Source of the DNA: a bacterium
Lineage (GTDB): Bacteria > Patescibacteriota > Minisyncoccia > UBA6257 > Colwellbacteraceae
DNA length: 49,661 nt
Direction of reading: 5' to 3'
Assembly: GCA_021787205.1 (NCBI GenBank)
Contig: JAJYME010000005.1
Span: 1 to 49,661, forward strand
A program made the translations under genes and the position numbers. Positions within the stretch are counted from its first letter, which is position 1. Each line of letters begins with the position of its first letter. The notes beneath the pieces are model-generated. The model saw only the letters and a list, made by a program, of their open reading frames with translations, did no database searches and had not been told where the DNA came from. Shown one piece after another: positions 23,772 through 31,793 of this stretch.

Positions 23772-25170
23772 CTTTTTTTTCAAATAAAGGAATCTGGACA
23801 AGAAAGACCGTCCCTATCTCTTGATCGCTGTCGAAAGCCACGATCCCATTGAAGTCCTCGTAGACCGAACTGCGGACGATGCCTAAGCCGAGACCGACCC
23901 CCTCCTTGCCGGTGGAAAAGAAGTTTTTGAAAATCCTTCTTTTGTTTTCCTCTTTGATGCCGCAACCAAAATCAAAGATTTCAAGGATATAATAACCCCC
24001 CTTCGAAAAGCTCTTGATAACAATTCTCCTATTGTCCTCCCTCTCAACCGTTTCATAAGCGTTGATACCGTTCGAGACAAGATTAGAGACGATATGAGAG
24101 AACTTAACGACTGACCCGCAGATCCTTTTCTCATCCCCGTCCGAGAGAAATTCAAAAACGATATTCCCCTTCTTAGCCTTGTAAGTCATAAAACCGAGAA
24201 CATCCCGTATCTCGTCGTCCGGGTTGAAGACAACCTTTTCCGCCCCCTTCAGTCTTCTCTTGTTTGAGTCCAGAAACTTTTCAAAATCACTCTTGGCTTC
24301 GTGAAACTCCTCCAAATACTCCTTGGCTCTGGTCACCTCTTCGCTTCCGCTCATCTTCTCGTCCATCGTCAACATCAAGACGCCGAGATGATTAGCGAGA
24401 TCGTGGAAGATTCCCGAAGAAAGCTTTCCGAACTCAATAAATCGGGAAGCTTGATTCATCTGATCCCGGTGTTGTTTCTCCAGCTCCTCAGTCCTTTCTT
24501 TAACCTTTATTTCCAAACTGTCCTTTTCGACTCTCAGATCGGACTCGGATTTTTTCAGGCGGCCGAAAGCCTTTTTTATCTCATGGTTGTAAAGATAAGA
24601 GATGATAAAAACAAAGATAATCGAAAAGGAGTAGACAAAGACGTCGACTAACTCGGTCGGCAACATCTTCCAAGATGTCGACGGCACGACGAGCCCTATC
24701 TCCTCGAGATAGAATACGCCGCTGATTGAAAAAAGAGATGAGACCAGCATAAAGACAGTAAACAGGTTATCGGTGAGAATAGAAGCGATGAGGATGGCAA
24801 TGATGTGAAGCAATAAAGCTTGGGGTACCGCGACTCCCCACGAAAGCATCGAGACAACGGCAAAGAACAAATAGAACAAGGACAGGAACTTTGAGGCGAC
24901 AAGTTGGTTTCCAGACATCGCTAAGACCCCCAGGAGGATTAGAAACAGCAAGACATTGACCGCTGTCTGAAGATCAGTGACTTCATTCGACCTGAAAGCA
25001 ACCAGACACATGGCGATCACGGCGACGAGAACCAGCCCGGTAGATAGTCCGAGCAAGATCTTAAGGATCGAGTATTTATGAATATCGTAAGACTCCTCCC
25101 TGTCGAAGTCGAGGATTCGCTTCAAAAGAGAAACAATCCTGTCTTTGAAAAAATCAGCTGTCAATCTCAT
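23764..25170 (-). CDS. Membrane sensor histidine kinase
   Basis: Start chosen at 25170 (MRLTADFFKDR), 468 residues. About six membrane segments (37-58, 70-86, 93-111, 115-132, 136-156, 174-193) without a large outer domain are followed by a coiled coil (198-238), an H-box with His256 (GIFHDLANHL, an HD variant of the usual HE), an N-box (SNLVSNGINAYE) and G-boxes (DFGCGI, EGVGLGLGI). It probably senses something in or at the membrane. The regulator gene lies 300 bases upstream. Its 3' end overlaps the terpenoid-synthase-like gene by 8 bases, so the two proteins are probably made together. TAATAA at 25176-25181 could be a leaderless -10 box. Confidence 0.88.
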   Translation of the reverse strand: MRLTADFFKDRIVSLLKRILDFDREESYDIHKYSILKILLGLSTGLVLVAVIAMCLVAFRSNEVTDLQTAVNVLLFLILLGVLAMSGNQLVASKFLSLFYLFFAVVSMLSWGVAVPQALLLHIIAILIASILTDNLFTVFMLVSSLFSISGVFYLEEIGLVVPSTSWKMLPTELVDVFVYSFSIIFVFIISYLYNHEIKKAFGRLKKSESDLRVEKDSLEIKVKERTEELEKQHRDQMNQASRFIEFGKLSSGIFHDLANHLGVLMLTMDEKMSGSEEVTRAKEYLEEFHEAKSDFEKFLDSNKRRLKGAEKVVFNPDDEIRDVLGFMTYKAKKGNIVFEFLSDGDEKRICGSVVKFSHIVSNLVSNGINAYETVEREDNRRIVIKSFSKGGYYILEIFDFGCGIKEENKRRIFKNFFSTGKEGVGLGLGIVRSSVYEDFNGIVAFDSDQEIGTVFLVQIPLFEKKDD

Positions 25171-25195
25171 GGATATTATTACGTAATTTAGAAGA

Positions 25196-25227
25196 AAAAG
25201 ACCCGCTCCAAGGAGCGGGTGAAAAAA
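25196..25227 (-). terminator. Terminator between the 37-residue peptide gene and the kinase gene
   Basis: Stem ACCCGCTCC pairs with GGAGCGGGT around AA (25201-25220), with T-rich sequence after it on the minus strand. It should end most peptide transcripts before the kinase. Confidence 0.85.
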
Positions 25228-25228
25228 C

Positions 25229-25342
25229 TTACAGCCAAGGATCACCCAAGACTCCGACAGTCGTCAGGACAAAAGCGCTTGAAAGCAGAGAATTGCGGAG
25301 ATTCTTGTCGGTCAGCATCTTCTGGAGAAGTTCTTTTTTCAT
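25229..25342 (-). CDS. 37-residue peptide between the regulator and kinase genes
   Basis: From ATG 25342 to TAA at 25229-25231. The N-terminal half is charged and amphipathic (MKKELLQKMLTDKNLRNS), then comes a hydrophobic stretch (SSAFVLTTVGVLG) and the end DPWL. It has its own array promoter and its own terminator, so it is probably expressed. No family is recognised. Possible roles are a membrane peptide acting on the kinase, a secreted signal or a toxin-like peptide. The length and lack of homology evidence limit confidence, but position and signals favour a real gene. Confidence 0.55.
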   Translation of the reverse strand: MKKELLQKMLTDKNLRNSLLSSAFVLTTVGVLGDPWL

Positions 25343-25382
25343 TATTTTATTTTTTGATTCCTTCGACCTTTGTTGTAATTCT

Positions 25383-25454
25383 ATTGTATCACGCCGACCC
25401 CCTTAAAAAAGTTAAGGAATTGTTAAGGAATTGTTAAGGAATTGTTAAGACCAA
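25383..25454 (-). promoter_or_regulatory. PHO-box-like 11-bp repeat array and -10 box before the peptide gene
   Basis: Four units begin with G at 25411, 25422, 25433 and 25444; the first three are identical GTTAAGGAATT. TACAAT at 25383-25388 lies 23 bases from the first unit, exactly one 11-bp step more than at the other arrays; a degenerate unit at 25400 fills that step. The array lies 20 bases after the stop of the regulator gene. Confidence 0.72.
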
Positions 25455-25473
25455 GGATGGGAATAAAAATGAA

Positions 25474-26154
25474 TTAAGCCAACTCCTCCCAGTCGCCATC
25501 AAAACGATACCCCGTCCCCGGAATAGCTTTGATAGCGCCTTCGCAGAACCTTATTTTTTTCCTGAGCAGGGAGATGTAGGTTTCAACCACCCTTGAAAAA
25601 GGATCCATATCGCCATCCCAGAGATGATCCATTATGTCGGCCCGGGACAGGACTTCGCCCTCCTTTTGGGCAAATAGCTTAAGAAGCATATATTCCTTTC
25701 TTGAAAGGTTGACCTCCTTGCCAGCCTCCAGGACCCGGCGGCGGACAAGATCGATTTCCAAAACGCCATATTTAAGCACCGTACTCAGATCATGATTAGA
25801 GCGGCGAAGGACCGCCTTGACTCTCGCCACGACCTCACTCATCGAAAATGGCTTCATGATATAGTCATCGGCGCCCATATCAAGGAAGAAAGTCCTCTCA
25901 GCCGGATCGCCCAAGGCGGAAACGATAATGATTCTCGTCTGGGTATTCTTTTTTCTTATGTTTGAACACACGACGGACCCTTCTTTTTTAGGCAGGACCC
26001 GGTCAAGGAGAATGACGTCATAATTATTGGCTAGGGCAAGGCGCTCTCCGCACTCCCCATCGGCAGCGACATCTACAACGAAGTTCTCAGATTCAAGACC
26101 TGTCTTGAGAAGTCTGGCGATTTTCGCGTCGTCTTCTACAACTAAAACTCTCAT
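25474..26154 (-). CDS. OmpR/PhoB-family response regulator
   Basis: 226 residues. Receiver domain: acidic pocket EDD at 7-9, phospho-acceptor Asp51 in ILLDRVLP, Ser/Thr position S79, Lys101 in IMKPF. The C-terminal winged helix (about 130-222) contains NLSRKEYMLLKLFAQKEGEV split as usual and ends with VETYISLLRKKI and IPGTGYRFD, the DNA-binding family signature. This family binds tandem direct repeats with 11-bp period as dimers, which fits the four arrays in this window. TATAAT at 26184-26189 gives a leader of about 23 bases with no Shine-Dalgarno site. Partner kinase is encoded at 23764-25170. Confidence 0.92.
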   Translation of the reverse strand: MRVLVVEDDAKIARLLKTGLESENFVVDVAADGECGERLALANNYDVILLDRVLPKKEGSVVCSNIRKKNTQTRIIIVSALGDPAERTFFLDMGADDYIMKPFSMSEVVARVKAVLRRSNHDLSTVLKYGVLEIDLVRRRVLEAGKEVNLSRKEYMLLKLFAQKEGEVLSRADIMDHLWDGDMDPFSRVVETYISLLRKKIRFCEGAIKAIPGTGYRFDGDWEELA

Positions 26155-26217
26155 TTTGTTTTTGGTCTTATTGTTATATCCCCATTATAGCAGATGCGGA
26201 TGATTATAAAAAGAATT

Positions 26218-27423
26218 TTAACCAACAAGGGTTGATAAAGCCCGAACCAGCTTATCGATTTCTTCTTTGGAGTTATATAAAGAAAGAGAAACACGGACAG
26301 AGGAAGGAATGCAAAGATATTCATGAGCCAATCCGACGCAGTGCTCACCCACCCTCACGGCGATCTTCTTTTGGTTCAAGAAATAACCGACATCGTGAGC
26401 ATGAAGCCCCTTGATATTGAAAGAGACCAGAGGAATCTTGTCTTTGATCGCCTTCGAACCGTAGATATCGACACCCTTTACCTTTTTGAGAGACGAGAGA
26501 AGATAGGCGAGCAGCTCCTTCTCATACTTCATTATCCCCTTCACGCCTTTTGATTTCAGATATTTCAAGGCGGCGGCGAGAGCGATGGCGCCAGAGACAT
26601 TGGGAGTTCCCCCTTCAAGAATATAGGGAAAGTCCTCGTAGATGACATCTTTCATCCTGACCCTCTTAACCATCTCGCCGCCAAACTTCACGGGAGAGAT
26701 TTGCGAATGCTTCTCCTGTTTGATAGCCAAGACTCCCGTACCCATCGGGGCGTACAGCTTGTGACCGGAGAAAGAAAGAAAATCGACGTTCATTTTTCTG
26801 AAGTTGACCACCTCGTGTTGGACATACTGGGAAGCATCAAAGACGGTAAAGATGTTTTTCTCTTCCGCCAGATCGGTGATTTTCTTAATTTCCGAGGTCG
26901 CAACCTTATTGCCGGTAAAATTGGAAGCTCCGGCAAAGACGATCACTCTGGTCTTACCCGTGACTTCTGACAGAAAATCAGTCGCCATAAAAACCAGATC
27001 CGGATCTTTCGGGAAAACGTACTTTACCTTGATATTTTTTGACTTAGCCAATTCGAGCCACGGTAAAAGGTTGCTGTGGTGCTCCATTCCGGAGACGATA
27101 ATCTCATCGCCAGACTTAAGAAGCGGTCTTAAAATGCCGGCGACGGTATTCAACCCTTCGGTCGAACCGGAGTTGAAAACGACCTCGCTTGGCTTGGCGC
27201 CGATGAAATCAGCAACCGCTTCCCTAGCCGACTCGAACATATCCGTCGCCGCTTCCGCCAAGTCATAAGAACCTCTTTTGATATTGCTGTTATGCTTGAG
27301 ATAAAAACCGCACTCAGCGTCAATGACGGAAAGCGGTTTTTGCGAGGTGGCGGCGGAGTCGAAATAAATCAGGCTTTTATTGTTTTTAAAAAAGGGGAAA
27401 TCTTTTTTATAAATTGAAGGCAT
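26218..27423 (-). CDS. sufS: Cysteine desulfurase SufS
   Basis: 401 residues, class V aminotransferase fold. PLP-binding Lys in SFSGHKLYAPMG, catalytic Cys in RVGEHCVGLAHEY, and GMEHHSNLLPW at the cofactor site. It takes sulphur from cysteine and passes it to SufU and then to the SufBCD scaffold. It is the last gene of the sufCBDS operon and directly follows sufD. Length is normal. Confidence 0.94.
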   Translation of the reverse strand: MPSIYKKDFPFFKNNKSLIYFDSAATSQKPLSVIDAECGFYLKHNSNIKRGSYDLAEAATDMFESAREAVADFIGAKPSEVVFNSGSTEGLNTVAGILRPLLKSGDEIIVSGMEHHSNLLPWLELAKSKNIKVKYVFPKDPDLVFMATDFLSEVTGKTRVIVFAGASNFTGNKVATSEIKKITDLAEEKNIFTVFDASQYVQHEVVNFRKMNVDFLSFSGHKLYAPMGTGVLAIKQEKHSQISPVKFGGEMVKRVRMKDVIYEDFPYILEGGTPNVSGAIALAAALKYLKSKGVKGIMKYEKELLAYLLSSLKKVKGVDIYGSKAIKDKIPLVSFNIKGLHAHDVGYFLNQKKIAVRVGEHCVGLAHEYLCIPSSVRVSLSLYNSKEEIDKLVRALSTLVG

Positions 27424-28008
27424 CTAATTTTTTATGTTTATGTATTTTCGGATTGTCCGACTCAATTCCTCATCTGAGAGCAGAGGAGAAAGGAAATTCT
27501 CTATAAAAACCCTTACCGCCTCCTCTTTGTCCATCCCGCGAGAGGACAAGTAAAAGATCTTTTCCTTGTCGAAAATCTCGGTGTTGGCGCCATGAGAGAT
27601 GACGACATCGTTGTTCTCGGTAGAGATCGAGGGGATGAAAGAAACCGACGATTCGTCGCCGAGAAGGATAGCTTCGGAAAAAAGACTGACTTCCGAACCC
27701 TTGGCGTTCTTCCTAACATCAGTAACAGCAGAAACATCAGTCCGCCCTTTTCCGAAAATAACGGACCTTATCTTAACCGCGCTTTTAGTCCCCTTTGACA
27801 AGTGATTGACGCGAAGATTGATTGATGCCTTCCCATCTTTCGAAAGATGGGCAACAAAGACGTGAGCTTCCGCTTCCGGGGCCCCAAGGTTTATTTCCAG
27901 ATCTAACGATTCCTCCTCCTTCAAAAAAACCAAGATGTCATTTCTACCTTTCTTGCCAATGTCGATCTTTTTTCTCTTGTTTGTTATATTTTCTCCTTTT
28001 ATGATCAT
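27424..28008 (-). CDS. sufD: Short SufD-like assembly protein
   Basis: 194 residues, less than half the usual 400-430. Only the C-terminal part of the SufB/SufD beta-helix core and the closing helices are present: VVISHGANTEIFDKEKIFYL and SSRGMDKEEAVRVFIENF match the SufBD signature. The N-terminal helical domain is missing and no second frame supplies it. It lies between sufB and sufS in the operon, so it probably still pairs with SufB in the scaffold. Short SufD forms may be common in CPR, but I cannot verify this here. Confidence 0.82.
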   Translation of the reverse strand: MIIKGENITNKRKKIDIGKKGRNDILVFLKEEESLDLEINLGAPEAEAHVFVAHLSKDGKASINLRVNHLSKGTKSAVKIRSVIFGKGRTDVSAVTDVRKNAKGSEVSLFSEAILLGDESSVSFIPSISTENNDVVISHGANTEIFDKEKIFYLSSRGMDKEEAVRVFIENFLSPLLSDEELSRTIRKYINIKN

Positions 28009-28041
28009 TAGTTCATAATATTTTCAACGCTCCAAAAGATA

Positions 28042-29370
28042 TCAGCCGATCGAGTTCTCAATTTCCATTTCCATAAGCCTGTTAAGTTCGACGGCGTACT
28101 CAAGAGGCAAGGCCTTCGTCACCGGATCGATAAAACCAGCGACAACCAAGGACATGGCTTCGGCTTGTTTGATACCTCGGCTCGCAAGATAGAAGAGTTC
28201 TTCATCACCTATCTTCCCAACCTTGGCTTCATGCCCGACCTTCGCCGAGGGATCACCGACTTGGATGACGGGATAAGAAGACGAAATAGAACGAGAATCG
28301 AGCATAAGGGTGTCGCATTGGGTGTGGGAAACGACATTCTTAGCGCCTTTGATTACCTTGACCAGACCGCGATAATTGGCGCGGCCGCCGTCCTTGATGA
28401 TGTTTTTGGAGATTATCTGGGAACGGGTATCGGAAGCGAAGTGGATCACTTTGGCGCCGGCGTCCTTCCATTGACCGCGACCAGCCATGGTGATATTGAT
28501 ATGTTTTGACCGGGCTCCTTCCCCCATAAGGAAAGACCCGGGATAAAGCATCGTTTTCTTGCTGCCAAGCGAGCCGCCGACCCACTCGATGGATCCATTC
28601 TTATAAACGACGGCTCTCTTGGTGTTCAGGTTAAAGACCTCGTTGCTCCAATTCTGGATCGTCGAATATTTTACCGAGGCGTTATCGTGGACAAAGATTT
28701 CCACCACTGCCGAGTGAAGGGAGCTTGCCAACCTGATCGGAGCAGTGCACCCTTCGATGTAATGAACTTCCGACCCTTCTTCGGCGATAATCAAAGTGTG
28801 TTCGAACTGGCCAGTCGAGCCGTCATTCATCCTGAAATAGGTGTGCAGTGGCAGGTCAACTTTGACCCCCTTCGGAACATAGAGAAAGCTGCCTCCGGAC
28901 CAGACTGCCCCATGCAAGGCGGAGAACTTGTTGTCCCCGACCGGGACACACTTGGTCATGAAATATTTTTTAAATAGCTCCGGATATTCCTTCAGGGCGG
29001 AGTCGGTGTCGGTGAAGATAACTCCACGAGACTTCAGATCGTCCTTGATCTTCGCGTAAAAGACTTCCGATTCGAATTGTCCGGAAACCCCGGCCAAGAC
29101 CTTCTTTTCCGCCTCCGGAATGCCCAACTTATCATAAACCTTCCTGATATCAGAAGGGACCTCTTCCCAAGAAGAGACCTTTTCCGTTTGCGGAGGGATA
29201 TAGTAAGTAAGGCCAGAGAGATCCAGGTCAGAGAGATCTGGCCCCCATTTGGGCATCGGTTTTGATTTGAAAACGTCGTAAGCATTTAGCCGAAAATCAG
29301 TCATCCACTGCGGTTCGTCCTTAGTCCGGGAAATCTCCTTGATTATGTTTTTATTGAGTCCTTTTTTCAT
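28042..29370 (-). CDS. sufB: Fe-S cluster assembly scaffold SufB
   Basis: 442 residues. The SufB core shows FEHTLIIAEEGSEVHYIEGC, SHTQCDTLMLDSRS and GHEAKVGKIGDEELFYLASR, the segments holding the conserved Cys and His/Glu residues that build the nascent cluster. Its ATPase is SufC, encoded upstream with a 20-base overlap, and its partner is the short SufD downstream. Slightly shorter than the usual 470-495 residues. Confidence 0.94.
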   Translation of the reverse strand: MKKGLNKNIIKEISRTKDEPQWMTDFRLNAYDVFKSKPMPKWGPDLSDLDLSGLTYYIPPQTEKVSSWEEVPSDIRKVYDKLGIPEAEKKVLAGVSGQFESEVFYAKIKDDLKSRGVIFTDTDSALKEYPELFKKYFMTKCVPVGDNKFSALHGAVWSGGSFLYVPKGVKVDLPLHTYFRMNDGSTGQFEHTLIIAEEGSEVHYIEGCTAPIRLASSLHSAVVEIFVHDNASVKYSTIQNWSNEVFNLNTKRAVVYKNGSIEWVGGSLGSKKTMLYPGSFLMGEGARSKHINITMAGRGQWKDAGAKVIHFASDTRSQIISKNIIKDGGRANYRGLVKVIKGAKNVVSHTQCDTLMLDSRSISSSYPVIQVGDPSAKVGHEAKVGKIGDEELFYLASRGIKQAEAMSLVVAGFIDPVTKALPLEYAVELNRLMEMEIENSIG

Positions 29371-30127
29371 TGAAAGAGTCGAAGCCTTCTTTTTCTATTC
29401 TTTTTAAAATCCCAGCTTGCGATTTAACATCGCCGGAAAAGACTATCTTGCCGCCATTCAAAATATGAATGTAGTCGGGAGCGAGATATTTGATCAGTTT
29501 TTCGTAATGAGTGATGATGATAAAGGATGTTCCTCTTTTTTTAAGAAGATTCAAGACCTTGCCGAACTGCTTGATGGTCGGGATATCGGCGCCGGAATCA
29601 ATCTCATCCAAAATGGCAATCTTCGGATCGGCGGCGACAAGCTGCAAGATTTCGCTTTTCTTCTTCTCACCTCCGGACATGTCCTTGTTGACCTGTTTTT
29701 CCAAGAAAGATTCGTCTATTTTAAGGATGGGAAGGAAGGGAGCGAGCCTCTTCTTAGTCTCGGCGATGGGAGACAGGATTCCCAAGGAAGAAACCGATCT
29801 TCTGATCAGGGCGCTGACCGTAAGCCCTTCTATCATCGGCGGATTCTGGAAGGCCAAAAAGATTCCCGACTTGAAGCGGTCAACCGGACTCATCTCGTTG
29901 ATGTTTTTCCCATTAAAAAAAATCTTGCCTGATTTTATCTCAACACCCGGATAGCCAGCGACAGACAGGGCAGCCGTGCTTTTCCCGGAACCGTTCTTGC
30001 CCATCAATATATGGATTTCACCCTTACCTATTTCAAGATTCAATCCTTTGATGACGTTTTTTTTATCCCTCTCGAGACTAAGGTTCGAGATTTTAAGAAC
30101 CGGTTTTACTGCTTTTGTTTCCGACAT
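29351..30127 (-). CDS. sufC: Fe-S assembly ATPase SufC
   Basis: 258 residues. Walker A GKNGSGKST, signature DMSGGEKKKSEILQ, Walker B IAILDEIDSGAD and switch His in IITHYEKL, all typical of SufC. It drives conformational change in SufBD. It is the first gene of the operon. TATACT at 30137-30142 ends 9 bases before the ATG, giving a leader of about 3 bases. No IscR or SufR operator was recognised. Confidence 0.94.
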   Translation of the reverse strand: MSETKAVKPVLKISNLSLERDKKNVIKGLNLEIGKGEIHILMGKNGSGKSTAALSVAGYPGVEIKSGKIFFNGKNINEMSPVDRFKSGIFLAFQNPPMIEGLTVSALIRRSVSSLGILSPIAETKKRLAPFLPILKIDESFLEKQVNKDMSGGEKKKSEILQLVAADPKIAILDEIDSGADIPTIKQFGKVLNLLKKRGTSFIIITHYEKLIKYLAPDYIHILNGGKIVFSGDVKSQAGILKRIEKEGFDSFNEKRTQ

Positions 30128-30166
30128 GGTAATAAAAGTATATCTTTATTTGCCGGTTTTAGAAAC

Positions 30167-30194
30167 TTGAAAAAAGCAAAAAATGTGTTATACT
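30167..30194 (+). promoter_or_regulatory. Promoter of tRNA-Glu
   Basis: TTGAAA at 30167-30172, 16-base spacer, TATACT at 30189-30194, about 23 bases before the tRNA. Confidence 0.75.
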
Positions 30195-30217
30195 TTTTAA
30201 GTAAAAAACATTCAGTT

Positions 30218-30293
30218 GGCCCCATCGTCTAGTGGCCCAGGACATCAGGTTTTCATCCTGAAAACAGGAGTTCGATTCTCCTTGGGGCTGCCA
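30218..30293 (+). tRNA. tRNA-Glu (anticodon TTC), CCA encoded
   Basis: 76 bases. Acceptor GGCCCCA pairs with TGGGGCT (first pair G-U), anticodon loop TTTTCAT within CAGG/CCTG gives TTC, T-loop TTCGATT, discriminator G and encoded CCA. The minus-strand reading frame across it is a typical false gene. A hairpin terminator follows directly. Confidence 0.95.
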
Positions 30294-30296
30294 ACA

Positions 30297-30323
30297 TAAA
30301 AAACCGCCGAAAGGCGGTTTTTT
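30297..30323 (+). terminator. Terminator after tRNA-Glu
   Basis: Stem AAACCGCC pairs with GGCGGTTT around GAAA, followed by a T-run. Confidence 0.88.
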
Positions 30324-30472
30324 ATTAGAACCAAGGAGAATAGAACGTTGAAAGGGGTCGGGAAAACATTATAAATGTTTTCCTGTGTCGGAAGGTCGCG
30401 AAACCGAGGGTTTCGCGGGAGTAGACGACGTGAGATAGCGAAGCGGCTCCTTGGGGCTGCCAAATAAGAATT

Positions 30473-30498
30473 CCACCTAAAAGGGTGGATTTTTTATT
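30473..30498 (+). terminator. Second terminator-like hairpin after the repeated tRNA end
   Basis: Stem TCCACC pairs with GGTGGA around TAAAAG, followed by a T-run, in the same place relative to the repeated tRNA end as the first terminator. Confidence 0.75.
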
Positions 30499-30526
30499 AG
30501 AATCAAGAGAATCGAACGTTGAAAAC

Positions 30527-30552
30527 AAAAAACCGCCTGGGGGCGGTTTTTA
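30527..30552 (-). terminator. Terminator after pilC
   Basis: Stem AAAACCGCC pairs with GGCGGTTTT around loop TGGG. T-rich on both sides. Confidence 0.85.
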
Positions 30553-30557
30553 TGTCC

Positions 30558-31790
30558 TTAAACAGCACTGACAAGCTGATAGATAGGAATGATGACGGCG
30601 ATAGCGATACCACCAACCATAACTCCTAAGAAAAGCAGCAGGGCCGGTTCCAAGATGGCAATAAAGATTTTTACGGAAGCGTCAACTTCAGAGGCATAAA
30701 AATTGGAAAGGGTTTCTAAAATATCCTCCATATGTCCGGCCTTCTCGGAGATGGCAATAAGGTTGGTGACAACCTTCGGAAAATAAGTCTCTCTCCTGAA
30801 GGCGTCTCCGATGGTCATACCCTTTGCGATACCCTCTTTGGAGATGCGGATCAAAATATCGTGGAGTTCATCCGAACCGACGGCGCTGGCAGTGATATCA
30901 AGCGCCTCAAGGATCGGAATACCGGCTCGCAAGAGAGAGGCCAGAGTGGCCGAAAAACGCTGGATAGCCAAATGATGGATGATATTTTTCAAGACCGGGG
31001 CGCGGTTAGTCCATCGAGAAAGCATCGCCTTCCCGACCGGATTCTTGGTAAAGAAGTAAATGGCAAAACCGATTCCGCCGAAGAACACCGGGAAGATGAT
31101 GAACTTATAATCGTTGGCGAAGCCTCCGATGGCAAAGACGATTCTAGAAAAAAGAGGTGGTTTCTGGGTAGACTGGGAAAAGACGCCGGAGATCTTCGGA
31201 ATAACCAAGACGATCATCACAAGCATAACGATGCTCGCGATGCTAATGAGGACAATCGGGTAGATCAAGGCGCTCTTTACCTTGTTTTGCAGTTCCTGAT
31301 TCTTCTCAAGCGAATTGCTCAAGTCTTCAAAGACTTTCTCCAGATTTCCTGAGCGCTCGCCCGCCTTGATCAAGTTTATCTCGACTTGGGAAAAATATTG
31401 GGGATACTGGGAAAAAGCCAGATAAAACGGCCGGCCTTGGCTGAGATTATCCCTGATTTCACTCAAGAAAAGTTTGACGGCCGGCTTCTCGAAGTCGGCG
31501 ATCAAGATATCAATCGCGCGGAAAAGATCAGTTCCCACCTTAAGCATCAAGGAAAGGTACTTAGTGACGAAGACCTTGTCAGTCAAGGTTATCCCCTGGC
31601 TAAACAATCCCTTTGAGAGAGAGATGATCTTCCCTCCAACAATGGAGGTTCCCTCGGCGACTACTTTGATCGAGATCGGCTTATAGCCTTGCGAGGTCAT
31701 CCACTCGAGAACCTGGTCCGGACTGGCGGCATCGATATTTCCTTCTGTTATTTTTCCGCTAGCCAGAGCGGCAATGTAGTGATATCTCAT
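30558..31790 (-). CDS. pilC: Type IV pilus inner-membrane platform protein
   Basis: 410 residues in the T2SF fold: two cytoplasmic helical domains (about 60-190 and 270-390), each with the family pattern (LSQGRPFYLAFSQYPQYFS and GMTIGDAFRRETYFPKVV) and three membrane segments (about 165-195, 215-240, 375-400). It anchors the pilus machine in the membrane and couples PilB to the pilins. It begins 3 bases after the pilB stop. Confidence 0.92.
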   Translation of the reverse strand: MRYHYIAALASGKITEGNIDAASPDQVLEWMTSQGYKPISIKVVAEGTSIVGGKIISLSKGLFSQGITLTDKVFVTKYLSLMLKVGTDLFRAIDILIADFEKPAVKLFLSEIRDNLSQGRPFYLAFSQYPQYFSQVEINLIKAGERSGNLEKVFEDLSNSLEKNQELQNKVKSALIYPIVLISIASIVMLVMIVLVIPKISGVFSQSTQKPPLFSRIVFAIGGFANDYKFIIFPVFFGGIGFAIYFFTKNPVGKAMLSRWTNRAPVLKNIIHHLAIQRFSATLASLLRAGIPILEALDITASAVGSDELHDILIRISKEGIAKGMTIGDAFRRETYFPKVVTNLIAISEKAGHMEDILETLSNFYASEVDASVKIFIAILEPALLLFLGVMVGGIAIAVIIPIYQLVSAV

Positions 31791-31793
31791 ATT

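Larger units (their letters stand above)
30294..30526. repeat. Structured repeat region after tRNA-Glu
   Basis: No credible gene. CTCCTTGGGGCTGCCAA from the tRNA 3' end recurs at 30448-30464. Each copy is followed by a hairpin terminator and then TTTTTTATTAGAA plus an inverted, slightly altered copy of the T-arm (30331-30346 and 30504-30517). Between lie two strong hairpins: GGGAAAACATT/AATGTTTTCC (about 30360-30383) and CGCGAAACC/GGTTTCGCG (about 30399-30419). It looks like a decayed tandem tRNA unit or a small structured RNA. Confidence 0.65.

Noticed and set aside
26151-26348. 65-residue minus-strand frame before the response regulator
   Set aside because: It overlaps the end of sufS out of frame and contains the promoter of the regulator.
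30294-30464. Integrated element between tRNA-derived direct repeats
   Set aside because: The 17-bp repeat resembles att sites, but only about 170 bases lie between, without any integrase or cargo gene.
30245-30528. Minus-strand frames across tRNA-Glu (including ..ENRTPVFR..)
   Set aside because: This is the usual false protein from translating a tRNA and its flank backwards.
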